The notes beneath the pieces are model-generated. The model was given only the letters and a program-made list of their open reading frames with translations. It made no database searches and had not been told where the DNA came from. A stretch of 64,000 nucleotides of DNA, taken from NCBI GenBank assembly GCA_045595365.1, contig JAZOAI010000011.1:1-64000 (forward strand), given 5' to 3'. Positions 50,336 through 59,001 of the stretch are shown piece after piece; within the stretch, counting starts at the first letter, position 1; every line of letters starts with the position of its first letter. The DNA is from SIG480 sp045595365 (lineage in GTDB: Bacteria; Bacillota; Clostridia; Oscillospirales; JAAYXM01). A program made the translations under genes and the position numbers.

Positions 50336-51427
50336 TTATGTTTTTTTCCAGCTTTTTTTGAAAAAAATATAGAATAAGCATATCAAAACCGGAACAACTA
50401 AAACAACTGCGTTGTTAAACCGGAAGCTTTTGTCAAAATCAGAAAAAACCTCGATTCTTTCAAAAAGCTTTGATCGGGATACGATAAAAGCAAAGAAGCC
50501 GCTTATAATCCCGTGGAGAAGCTTTCCCAAGAAATATTCACGCGTTTTTATGTCCGTTCCCGAAAGACAGGAGAGCGTCTGGCAATGAACAGAAAGTCCG
50601 CCAAAGCCGAGAAAAGCCGAAGTAAGGATAAAGGCTGTCGAAGGCGAGACAGCATCATAAATTTTGTATGTGCCGGAGGTTATTTCGAGTATTCCACAGA
50701 CAAAAGCCTCAGTTATGGCTTTGATTCCGTGAGGAAGTCGGAAAATACTCAAAATGTTCATTTTATTTATAAGAGCGGTAACAACTGCAAAAAAAACAAT
50801 ATATGCTGAAATCTTAAGCGAAGACATGAGCGCAGCGGTGACGGAATCGGTGAAAGCAAAGGAAAAGCTCGGGATATGGCTTTTTTTTGTGGCTTTTGTT
50901 TCGGTAATATTGACGGGAGAGAAGATTCGCAGAATAAAGCCCACAAGCAAAGTCGCGAGAATGTGTATTATCAGAAGAATTACTCCTATCTTTACCGAGC
51001 AAAACACGCCTGTTCCGATAGCCCCAAGGATGAAGGCGGGGCCGGAATTATTGCAAAAAGCAAGAAGCCTTTCAGCCTCGCGGCGGCTGATGCTGCCACT
51101 TGAATATAGTGCGGCGCAGGTTGACGCGCCTATCGGATACCCGCTTATGAAACCGAGAAGAAGTGCGGCGGAGGAGCTTCCGCTTAAAGAAAACAGAGGG
51201 CTCATAATTTTGTTGAATAGAGAGGATATCCGATCCGCAATTTTTAAGTTTATGATAAGGTTTGATGCAACAAAAAAAGGGAACAACGAGGGGATTACGG
51301 AACGTGCGCAAAGGTGCAACCCTTCTCTCACGGCCTCTGATGATGCAGATGAAAATATGAGAAGGGAGATAACAAAAAGAAATATAAAAAGAAGGTAAAG
51401 AATATATTTGAAATTTTCATTTTTCAT
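50336..51427 (-). CDS. ylbJ: YlbJ-like sporulation integral membrane protein
   Basis: A polytopic membrane protein of 363 aa with two nucleoside-recognition (Gate) domains: SVIPSLFPFFVASNL, LGFISGYPIGAS and ACNNSGPAFILG are typical of YlbJ, needed for spore cortex/heat resistance in Bacillus. I use the ATG at 51427 (GGGGGG about 12 nt upstream); the longer upstream reading is not supported. The other spore genes in this window support the call. Confidence 0.88.
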   Translation of the reverse strand: MKNENFKYILYLLFIFLFVISLLIFSSASSEAVREGLHLCARSVIPSLFPFFVASNLIINLKIADRISSLFNKIMSPLFSLSGSSSAALLLGFISGYPIGASTCAALYSSGSISRREAERLLAFCNNSGPAFILGAIGTGVFCSVKIGVILLIIHILATLLVGFILRIFSPVNITETKATKKSHIPSFSFAFTDSVTAALMSSLKISAYIVFFAVVTALINKMNILSIFRLPHGIKAITEAFVCGILEITSGTYKIYDAVSPSTAFILTSAFLGFGGLSVHCQTLSCLSGTDIKTREYFLGKLLHGIISGFFAFIVSRSKLFERIEVFSDFDKSFRFNNAVVLVVPVLICLFYIFFKKSWKKT

Positions 51428-51499
51428 AGGACAAATAAACCCCCCTTTTCTCCTTAATAATCTATGCAAAAAAAGAATCAAAAATTTTTCAATTTACCA

Positions 51500-51528
51500 T
51501 TTAAATTCGGGAAATTTCGTGTTATAAT
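51500..51528 (+). promoter_or_regulatory. rlmB promoter
   Basis: -35-like TTTAAA (51500-51505), a 17-bp spacer and a perfect -10 TATAAT (51523-51528), 45 bp before rlmB. Confidence 0.6.
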
Positions 51529-51573
51529 TAATATGTATATTTTCGTATGGAATCTGAAGTATAGGAGAAAAAT

Positions 51574-52341
51574 ATGAATAGAAAAACTTCTTTTGATAAT
51601 CAGTCAGATGAGAGAGAAAAATACATAATTGAAGGCAGAAACTCGGTTTTCGAAGCGCTGAGAATGGGGAGACCCATAGATAAAGTCCTTTATGCTGAAG
51701 GGGATAAGAACATAAGCCATATTCTTGCAAGCGCGAAGAAAAACGGAGTTGTAACCTCAAAGTGCGACAGAAGAAAGCTTGATGCAATAAGCGTAAGCGG
51801 CGCACATCAGGGAGTGATCGCTTTTGCGGCAGCTCATGAATACAGCACGATTGACGATATTTTAGATTTTGCAAAAAAAAGCGGCAGGGAGCCTCTTATA
51901 GTGGTTTGTGATGAAATTTCCGACCCCCACAATCTCGGCGCGATAATTAGAAGCGCGGAGGCAGCAGGTGCCCACGGAATCATTATTCCAAAAAGAAGAA
52001 ACGCAGGGCTTACGGCGGTTGTGGCAAAGGTTTCCTCAGGTGCTATTGAACATATTCCCGTTGCGCGGGTTTCAAATATTGCCGCAACCCTCAATGAGCT
52101 TAAAAAGCGCGGGCTTTGGATATACGGAACAGGCCTTTCGGCAACGGCGTCGCTTTATAAAACAGATCTTCGCGGCCCGTCGGTAATTGTGATTGGCTCT
52201 GAGGGAGACGGAATGGGAAGGCTTGTAGGTGAATGCTGCGATGTTGTGATGAACATTCCTATGCTTGGGAAAACCCAATCACTTAACGCGTCTGCCGCTG
52301 CCGCTGTTGTATTGTTCGAAGCTTTACGACAGAGACTTTAA
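51574..52341 (+). CDS. rlmB: 23S rRNA (guanosine-2'-O)-methyltransferase
   Basis: A SpoU-type methyltransferase of 255 aa. The N-terminal substrate-binding domain starts IIEGRNSVFEAL; the knotted SPOUT domain has DEISDPHNLGAIIRSAEAAGA, VIGSEGDGMGRLV and MLGKTQSLNASAAAAV. It modifies the ribosome. It leads a row continuing to the P-type-ATPase-like gene, era and recO. Confidence 0.95.
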   Translation: MNRKTSFDNQSDEREKYIIEGRNSVFEALRMGRPIDKVLYAEGDKNISHILASAKKNGVVTSKCDRRKLDAISVSGAHQGVIAFAAAHEYSTIDDILDFAKKSGREPLIVVCDEISDPHNLGAIIRSAEAAGAHGIIIPKRRNAGLTAVVAKVSSGAIEHIPVARVSNIAATLNELKKRGLWIYGTGLSATASLYKTDLRGPSVIVIGSEGDGMGRLVGECCDVVMNIPMLGKTQSLNASAAAAVVLFEALRQRL

Positions 52342-52365
52342 TTTTTTGAAAGGAGCGTCCTTAAA

Positions 52366-54489
52366 ATGGAAGAGGATAAAAAAATCTTTGAAACAATTTC
52401 GGATATGTCCGTCGGGGACGTTCTGGATGAAATAAATGCCGAAGCTTTAAGCTATGATGCGGACGAGCTTGATTTAGAAGAAATTCTTGCTGAGTTTTCA
52501 GATGCTCCGAAGGCTGTGAAGAAAGAAAAGCCTTTGTTTGTTAAAGAAGCTCCCCCGGAAAAAGAAGATAAACCCGAAGTGAAGATGGAAAAAGAAGAAG
52601 CCCCTTCCAAAGCGATTCCGGAGCTTCCGGATAGCCCTGCTGATAGAAGGGCAGAGGCACGGCGGGTTGACACTATTGTCAGACCGTGGGAAAACGGTGT
52701 ATATGGCGATATGACGCTTGATAAGCCGGAAGAAAAGCCTGCAAAAGAAAAGAAAAAACGCAAGAACGCAAGCTTTTCAGAAACTTTTGATACATTTACG
52801 CGAAGTGAGCTTTTTGAGGAGAAGATACAGGCAGAACCACTTGAAACAAGATCGGTAGAGGAAATTATCCGTGAAAACCTTCGGGTTTCAAAGCTTTTGG
52901 GCCTTCGAACAATTGTTCTTTTGATACTCGGCATTATGTCCTGTTATCTCGCTTTTGCGGCTCCGCTTAGGTGGTTTATGCCAAGCATAATTTCATATAT
53001 CCACCATCCCTTCCGATATCTTTTCCTGACGGCATTTTTGCAAATTCTTGCGATGCTTCTCGCTGTTGATCTTATTTCAAAGGGCTTGTCGCGCCTCTTT
53101 ACGTTTCACCCAAATGTTGATTCGGCGGTTGCTTTCTCGTCATTTGCCTCATTGATTCATGTAATCTCCGTTATGGCGGCGCCGCATTGGAAAGGGTGGC
53201 TTCCGTACAGTGCAATTTCGGTTTTAAGCCTGTTTTTTGCGATATACAGCAAATGGATTAATATCCGTGCAGTCTGCAGAGTTTGCAAAACGGTCCGCTC
53301 GGCTAAAAAACCGAGTACCGTGCATATTGTCCAGCGTTATGATGAAACAAACATAATTAAACAAAGCACTGACGACACCTGCTCATTTATATCCCACATA
53401 AATGATAAGGATGCATCGCGCACATTCTGGACATTTCTTTCTCCGCTTGTAATCGTCGCTTCAATTGTTTTTGCTTTTGTTTCATCAGTGGGAACAGGGG
53501 CTCCGGAACACTTTTTCTGGGCGCTTGCGGCAATTACATCAGTTTCAACTCCGTTTTTCACAACACTTTCCTTTGCACACCCGTTTTCGGCTACTGCCAA
53601 GAATCTTTCCTCAATAGGCGCGGCGATTTCAGGCTGGTACTCCGCAACAAACCTCTCAAAGCGCGCAAACTTTATTCTGTGCGACGAAGATATTTTCCCG
53701 AAGGGAACAATCACTCTGCATGGGCTTAAGGTTCTTGGAAGCTTTTCTCTTGAACAGACGGTATGCTATGCAGCGAGTGTTATTGCAGAGACAAAAAGCG
53801 GGCTTTCGGGTGTTTTTGCCGATCTCCTAAAGAGCAGATATGCAGAGACGACAAGTGTTAAAAATCTCCGGTATCATGAATCGGGGGGCATTGAAGCTCA
53901 AATCGGTGATGATGCGGTCTTGGTAGGAAGTGCCGGCTTTATGCTTCGTTTGGGAGTTCGCCTCGGCTCCGGCACAAACACGAAAAACTCGGTTTTTGTT
54001 GCCATAAATAAAGAGCCTGCCGGAGTTTTTAACGTTAACTATAAAGCAAATATCGAAGTTGAACGCGCTCTTCACATAATGGTCAAGAAAAAGATTCCTG
54101 TTGTTTTGGCGGTGAGAGATTTCAACCTTCTTCCGATGATGGTTGAAAATGCGTTTGACCTTCCGGATTCATCACTTGACTATCCTGAAATTGAGCAGAG
54201 AATTGACCTGTCGGCTGACGAGCAGTTTATCAATGAAGATGCCTGCGCGGTTATAACAAGAAGTGGGTTGTATCCCTTTGCAGCCTCTGTTCTCGCATCC
54301 AAAAAACTGCGGCGTGCAACGGTGAGAAACATCTGCCTCACAACTGTTGGTGCGATTGTGGGGATGCTTCTTATGTTTTATTTAACTTTTATACAAAAGC
54401 CTGTTCTTATTCCACCTCATACCGTGTTTGTATATATGATGATGTGGATGATACCGACGTATTTGCTTTCTAAAAGAGTAAAGAAATAA
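52366..54489 (+). CDS. degenerate P1B-type-ATPase-like membrane protein (probably non-pumping)
   Basis: 707 aa, no known named family. An acidic/Lys-Pro-rich cytoplasmic N-terminus (1-175) has no HMA domain. Then come membrane helices, including HPNVDSAVAFSSFASLI (248-264), which aligns with NPNMDTLVAIGTLASIL of the CopA in this window. The usual CPC helix reads STPFFT (394-399). The DKTGT site reads CDEDIFPKGTIT (439-450). TGES and GDGxNDxPAL are absent. The soluble domain still resembles the P/N domains (VLVGSAGF, VERALHIMVKKKIPVVLAVRDFN), and the last helices match the P1B C-terminus. It is likely a pseudoenzyme, perhaps a sensor or partner. It lies between rlmB and era. Confidence 0.8.
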   Translation: MEEDKKIFETISDMSVGDVLDEINAEALSYDADELDLEEILAEFSDAPKAVKKEKPLFVKEAPPEKEDKPEVKMEKEEAPSKAIPELPDSPADRRAEARRVDTIVRPWENGVYGDMTLDKPEEKPAKEKKKRKNASFSETFDTFTRSELFEEKIQAEPLETRSVEEIIRENLRVSKLLGLRTIVLLILGIMSCYLAFAAPLRWFMPSIISYIHHPFRYLFLTAFLQILAMLLAVDLISKGLSRLFTFHPNVDSAVAFSSFASLIHVISVMAAPHWKGWLPYSAISVLSLFFAIYSKWINIRAVCRVCKTVRSAKKPSTVHIVQRYDETNIIKQSTDDTCSFISHINDKDASRTFWTFLSPLVIVASIVFAFVSSVGTGAPEHFFWALAAITSVSTPFFTTLSFAHPFSATAKNLSSIGAAISGWYSATNLSKRANFILCDEDIFPKGTITLHGLKVLGSFSLEQTVCYAASVIAETKSGLSGVFADLLKSRYAETTSVKNLRYHESGGIEAQIGDDAVLVGSAGFMLRLGVRLGSGTNTKNSVFVAINKEPAGVFNVNYKANIEVERALHIMVKKKIPVVLAVRDFNLLPMMVENAFDLPDSSLDYPEIEQRIDLSADEQFINEDACAVITRSGLYPFAASVLASKKLRRATVRNICLTTVGAIVGMLLMFYLTFIQKPVLIPPHTVFVYMMMWMIPTYLLSKRVKK

Positions 54490-54513
54490 AGCTTTACACA
54501 AAAGGAGAGAACT

Positions 54514-55404
54514 ATGGAAATTAAGAAATCCGGAATGATTGCAATTATAGGCCGCCCGAATGTTGGAAAATCAACGCTTATCAATTCACTTGCAGGAGAG
54601 AAGATTGCGATAGTTTCCGATAAGCCTCAGACAACAAGAAATCGGATATGCGGAATCATAAACCGCGGGGATACGCAATACGTCTTTCTAGATACACCCG
54701 GAATCCATAAACCGAAAAGCCATCTCGGTGAGTATATGGTTAAGGTTGCGGGTGACTCCATATCTGATGTTGACGTTATCCTTATGCTCGTCGCGCCTGT
54801 TGCAAACATCGGGCAGATAGAGGAGGAAATCATTTCCCGCATCTCTCAGAGCGGTGTTCCTGTAGTTCTGCTGATAAATAAAATAGACACAGTAGAAAAA
54901 ACAGCTATTTTCCCGGTTATTGAGGCATACAGCAAAGCATATAATTTTGATGCCATCATTCCAATTTCCGCAGCAAAGGGAGACGGGCTTGGAAGTATAT
55001 ATGAAGAGCTTGACAAATTCATTCCGGAAGGGTGTGCGCTTTTCCCGGAGGATATGGTGTCCGATCAGCCTGAAAAGCAGATGGTTTCGGAAATTATCAG
55101 GGAAAAGCTCCTACGGCTTTTAAATCACGAAATTCCACACGGAACAGCAGTTGAGATAACGCAGTTTACAGAGCGGGATAACGGAATAATTGACGTTATA
55201 GCCACTATCTACTGTGAACGCGACAGCCACAAGGGAATAATCATAGGTAAGCGCGGCGCAATGCTCAAGAAAATCGGCGAAAGTGCGCGGCGCGATATAG
55301 AGCGCTTTATGGGGACTAAGGTTTATCTTGAGACCTGGGTCAAGGTAAAGGAAAACTGGAGAGATAACGACGTTCTTATTAAAAACTTTGGGTACGAGTT
55401 ATAA
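54514..55404 (+). CDS. era: GTPase Era
   Basis: A ribosome-maturation GTPase of 296 aa. G1 GRPNVGKST, switch DKPQTTRNRI, G3 DTPGIHKP and G4 NKID are present, followed by the C-terminal KH domain (HKGIIIGKRGAMLKKIG) that binds 16S rRNA. The length is normal. GGAGAGA precedes the ATG. Confidence 0.97.
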   Translation: MEIKKSGMIAIIGRPNVGKSTLINSLAGEKIAIVSDKPQTTRNRICGIINRGDTQYVFLDTPGIHKPKSHLGEYMVKVAGDSISDVDVILMLVAPVANIGQIEEEIISRISQSGVPVVLLINKIDTVEKTAIFPVIEAYSKAYNFDAIIPISAAKGDGLGSIYEELDKFIPEGCALFPEDMVSDQPEKQMVSEIIREKLLRLLNHEIPHGTAVEITQFTERDNGIIDVIATIYCERDSHKGIIIGKRGAMLKKIGESARRDIERFMGTKVYLETWVKVKENWRDNDVLIKNFGYEL

Positions 55405-55442
55405 GTGTAAAGTTAATTTGCTTTATTGGCGGTGGGAGCTTT

Positions 55443-56174
55443 ATGCAGATAGTTGAAAAAGGGTTAATATTGCGCGAAACTCCGTATAAAGAAGCTGACG
55501 TTATGCTAAGCATACTTACGGAATGCTCGGGAAAGCTTTCGGTTGTTGCGAGAGGCGCAAAACGAAAGGGCAGTAAGGTTTCTGCAGCAATACAGCTCTT
55601 TACCTATTCCGAGTTTACAATGTATGAAAGCTCAGGGAGATACACCCTCAACGAGGCAGAGCCAATAGAGATGTTTTTCGGGATACGCGGCGATATAGTA
55701 AAGCTTGCGCTTGCTTCTTATTTTTCGGAGGTTTTAGAACAGGCATCAGATGTGGACACAATAAACCCGGAACTTCTGAGGCTGGGTTTAAATTCTCTTT
55801 TTGCTCTTTCAAAAACGAATGTTCCGACCGAAAAAATAAAGTCAGTCTTTGAGCTAAAGATAGCTGAGCTTTCGGGATATTCTCCCAATCTTTCATCCTG
55901 CATTTATTGCGGGTCGTTATCCGACAATGCAGTTTTTGATATAAAAAACGGGGGCATCGTGTGCGGAAAATGTAATAATGGCGGAAATCTATCTATTGAT
56001 GCAAGCGTAATAGACGCGATGCGTTATGTAATCTCGCAGGACCCGAAGCGGATATTTTCATTTTCGATGAATGAGGAATCAATGAAGAAAATGGCTAAGA
56101 TAACCAATGAATATCTCAGGTTCCATTTTGACAGAAATTTTAAAACAGATGCCTTTTACAAAGGCTTGCTGTGA
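55443..56174 (+). CDS. recO: DNA repair protein RecO
   Basis: A protein of 243 aa with N-terminal OB-fold (KGLILRETPYKEADVMLSILTE, VVARGAKRKGSK) and a Cys-zinc motif (CIYCGSL, CGKC). It loads RecA via RecFOR. The era-recO order is common in Firmicutes. Confidence 0.93.
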   Translation: MQIVEKGLILRETPYKEADVMLSILTECSGKLSVVARGAKRKGSKVSAAIQLFTYSEFTMYESSGRYTLNEAEPIEMFFGIRGDIVKLALASYFSEVLEQASDVDTINPELLRLGLNSLFALSKTNVPTEKIKSVFELKIAELSGYSPNLSSCIYCGSLSDNAVFDIKNGGIVCGKCNNGGNLSIDASVIDAMRYVISQDPKRIFSFSMNEESMKKMAKITNEYLRFHFDRNFKTDAFYKGLL

Positions 56175-56189
56175 TTTACGGAGACGAAT

Positions 56190-58577
56190 ATGGATAGCTT
56201 ATATGAAAAATCGAAAAATACTCTTGAGCTTTCCGCTGTTCTTGAGCTTCTTGCAGAACACGCGGTAAGTGACGGCGCAAAGAGCCTTGCAAGGAAACTT
56301 GTTCCTGCGACGAATGCCGAAGAGGTTCGCACTGCAATATCGCGCACGGGAGCGGCAAGAAAGCTTATTGGATTTAAAGGTGCGCCGTCTTTTTCCGGTG
56401 TGCGAGATATTGCCCCGTTGCTTCGCCGTGCGGCAATAGGGGGGCTCCTCAATCCGTCTGAGCTTTTAAGTATCGCGGATGTTTTAAAAACTGCAAGAGG
56501 TGCGCAGCGCTACCTTGAAGATGACAGAAGAAATGAAAAAACAGAGCTTGACAGCTTTTTTGCTGCGCTTTTTGTAAATAAATATTTTGAAGACAAGGTC
56601 CGAAACGCTATATTAAGCCCGGAAGAAATAGCAGACGGGGCATCATCTGAGCTTCTTTCAATACGAAGAAAAATGCGCCGTAGCGGAGAGAAAATCCGCG
56701 AGGTTTTAGCTCAGATAATTTCATCTCCGACTAAGTCGAAATATCTCCAGGAAGCAATAATAACTCAGCGCTCGGGAAGATATGTTGTCCCCGTTAAGAG
56801 CGAATATAAAGGTGAGATAAAAGGTCTTGTCCACGATATTTCTTCTACCGGCGCGACGGTCTTTGTAGAACCGATGCAGGTTGTTGAACTCAACAATGCT
56901 ATGCGTGAGCTTGAATCGGAGGAAAAAAAGGAAATCGAGAGAATCCTTGCGGAGCTTTCTGCAGAAGCTTCCACCATATCCGAAGGACTGGAGCGCGACT
57001 ATCAGATTCTCACAAGGCTTGATTTGATTTTTGCTATGGGAAAGCTATCGTATACGATGAATGCAGAGGCTCCTGTAGTAAATGACAACGGGGTAGTCAA
57101 TCTTATAAATGCAAGGCATCCGCTTCTTAATAAGGACACGACAGTCCCGATATCAATCCGCCTCGGAAAGGATTTTGACACACTCGTCATAACAGGTCCG
57201 AACACAGGCGGAAAAACCGTTTCGCTGAAAACCGTAGGTCTCTTGACTCTTATGGCGGAATGCGGGATGTATATCCCGTGTGATTACGGAAGCGAGATTT
57301 CTGTCTTTGAAAAGATATATGCGGACATCGGAGATGAACAGAGCATTGAGCAGTCGCTATCAACCTTTTCATCTCATATGAAGAACATAGTCGAGATTAT
57401 TGACGGCGCAGATGATGAGTCTCTCGTTCTTGTTGATGAGCTCGGCGCGGGAACCGACCCGATTGAAGGAGCGGCGCTTGCAGTTTCTATAATCGAATAT
57501 ATTATGGCTATCGGCGCAAAGATTATCGCGACAACACATTATGCCGAGCTTAAGAGCTTCGCCCTTATCACGGAGCGCGTTGAAAACGCAAGCTGTGAGT
57601 TTGACGTGACAACCCTGAAGCCGACATACAGGCTTCTTATCGGAATTCCGGGAAAAAGCAACGCTTTTGCGATTTCGGAACGTCTTGGGCTTCCGATGAA
57701 TATCATTAAGAGCGCAGGGGCTTTGGTCGAGCGGGAAGACAAGCGCTTTGATGAAATTCTCTCAAGGCTTGAGGAAAAACAAAAGGCGCTTGACACTGAG
57801 CTTCAGCACGCAAGCGAAATCCGCTCTGATGCCGAAAGCAGAAGAAAGAAAACCGAGCAATTTGAGAAGGAGCTTGAGAAGAGAAAAATCGCAGTTATTG
57901 AAAAAGCCCGCGAAGATGCTGAAAAGATTTTAAAGGATGCCCGCGAGGCGGCAGATAAGGCACTCGATGAGATAAAGGAAATCCGCAAGCTTGAAGCCAA
58001 GAAGGCAGACAGGAACAGAATCAATGATGCGAGAAACGAATTAAAGCGTGGCCTTAATGAGGCTGAACGCGGGGTTATCCGTTCAAAAGCGAGGCCAACT
58101 CCAAAGCCGCTTCCGAGAAAGCTCAGAGCGGGAGATACGGTTGAGCTTTGCGAACTAGGGCTTTCGGGAACGGTTATAGAAGTTTCGGAAAAGACCGGAA
58201 TTTTGACAGTCCAGGCCGGAATAATGAAGGTTTCGGCGCGCCCTGAAGAGGTTTCGCTTATTGAGGAAAGCGGCGAAAAAACAGTAAATGAATTTATCGC
58301 AAAGAAGAAAGCGGAGCTTCGCAATATTTCAGTTAAGCCCGAGGTTGATCTCAGAGGAATGACTGCCGATGAGGCAGAATATACACTCAGCACATATCTC
58401 GACAACGCTTTTCTTGCAAAGCTCAACTCTGTCACTATTATTCACGGAAAGGGAACAGGAGTCCTCCGCAAAACCGTTCACGCTTATCTGCGTTCTCACC
58501 CGCATATCAAAGGCTGGAGACTCGGTGTTTTTGGTGAAGGTGAGGACGGCGTTACGATTGCAGAATTGAGAATTTGA
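56190..58577 (+). CDS. mutS2: MutS2 endonuclease/ribosome-splitting ATPase
   Basis: A MutS paralogue of 795 aa. Core/clamp region, then ATPase motifs GPNTGGKTVSLK (Walker A), ELGAGTDPIEGAALA (Walker B area) and ATTHYAELK, a coiled-coil linker (about 520-630), and a C-terminal Smr domain with DLRGMTADEAEY and IIHGKGTGVL. It lacks the MutS mismatch-reading N-terminal domain, as expected. In Firmicutes it suppresses recombination and rescues collided ribosomes. Confidence 0.96.
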   Translation: MDSLYEKSKNTLELSAVLELLAEHAVSDGAKSLARKLVPATNAEEVRTAISRTGAARKLIGFKGAPSFSGVRDIAPLLRRAAIGGLLNPSELLSIADVLKTARGAQRYLEDDRRNEKTELDSFFAALFVNKYFEDKVRNAILSPEEIADGASSELLSIRRKMRRSGEKIREVLAQIISSPTKSKYLQEAIITQRSGRYVVPVKSEYKGEIKGLVHDISSTGATVFVEPMQVVELNNAMRELESEEKKEIERILAELSAEASTISEGLERDYQILTRLDLIFAMGKLSYTMNAEAPVVNDNGVVNLINARHPLLNKDTTVPISIRLGKDFDTLVITGPNTGGKTVSLKTVGLLTLMAECGMYIPCDYGSEISVFEKIYADIGDEQSIEQSLSTFSSHMKNIVEIIDGADDESLVLVDELGAGTDPIEGAALAVSIIEYIMAIGAKIIATTHYAELKSFALITERVENASCEFDVTTLKPTYRLLIGIPGKSNAFAISERLGLPMNIIKSAGALVEREDKRFDEILSRLEEKQKALDTELQHASEIRSDAESRRKKTEQFEKELEKRKIAVIEKAREDAEKILKDAREAADKALDEIKEIRKLEAKKADRNRINDARNELKRGLNEAERGVIRSKARPTPKPLPRKLRAGDTVELCELGLSGTVIEVSEKTGILTVQAGIMKVSARPEEVSLIEESGEKTVNEFIAKKKAELRNISVKPEVDLRGMTADEAEYTLSTYLDNAFLAKLNSVTIIHGKGTGVLRKTVHAYLRSHPHIKGWRLGVFGEGEDGVTIAELRI

Positions 58578-58588
58578 CTAAAAATATA

Positions 58589-58618
58589 TTGACTTATATA
58601 TGCTGAATTTGTTATTAT
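58589..58618 (+). promoter_or_regulatory. promoter of the HPr-like gene
   Basis: -35 TTGACT (58589-58594), an 18-bp spacer and -10 TATTAT (58613-58618), about 50 bp before the start codon. Confidence 0.65.
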
Positions 58619-58669
58619 ATAGTTAGAAGAAATAACGGATTTAAATTTTTAAAGAGGAGACTGCTCTAA

Positions 58670-58939
58670 ATGTGTTCTAAAGAAGTTATCATTAACAACG
58701 AAATCGGGCTTCGTGCGCGCCCGGCTACATTTTTTATTCAGAAGGCAAACGAATTCAAATGCAGCATTCAGGTGGAGCGTGAAGAACGCTGTGTTAACGC
58801 AAAAAGCCTGCTCGGGGTTCTTTCTCTCGGGATCGTTAAGGGCACGAAGGTTACCATAATCGCCGACGGTGTCGATGAGGATGAAGCGCTTGTTGCGCTT
58901 AGTGAGCTTGTTGGTAGCAACTTCTCCGATAAACTTTAA
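58670..58939 (+). CDS. Crh-like HPr family protein (His15 replaced by Arg)
   Basis: A protein of 89 aa with the HPr fold. The PTS phosphorylation site normally HARPA reads RARPA, with Arg at position 15, so it cannot carry the PEP-derived phosphate. The regulatory Ser46 (AKSLLGVLSLG) is kept. This is the pattern of Crh, a catabolite-repression HPr that is phosphorylated only by HPr kinase. It therefore probably acts with CcpA in carbon control and not in sugar transport. It lies just before uvrC. Confidence 0.88.
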   Translation: MCSKEVIINNEIGLRARPATFFIQKANEFKCSIQVEREERCVNAKSLLGVLSLGIVKGTKVTIIADGVDEDEALVALSELVGSNFSDKL

Positions 58940-58956
58940 TTTGATTTTAAGTTTTT

Positions 58957-58985
58957 ATAGACGGCTCAATGCCGTCTATATTGTT
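58957..58985 (+). terminator. weak terminator after the HPr-like gene
   Basis: A short perfect stem (AGACGGC with GCCGTCT) and a T-rich tail (ATATTGTTATT). The tail runs into the uvrC leader, so termination is likely partial. Confidence 0.55.
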
Positions 58986-59001
58986 ATTGGCGGGTGAAAA
59001 A

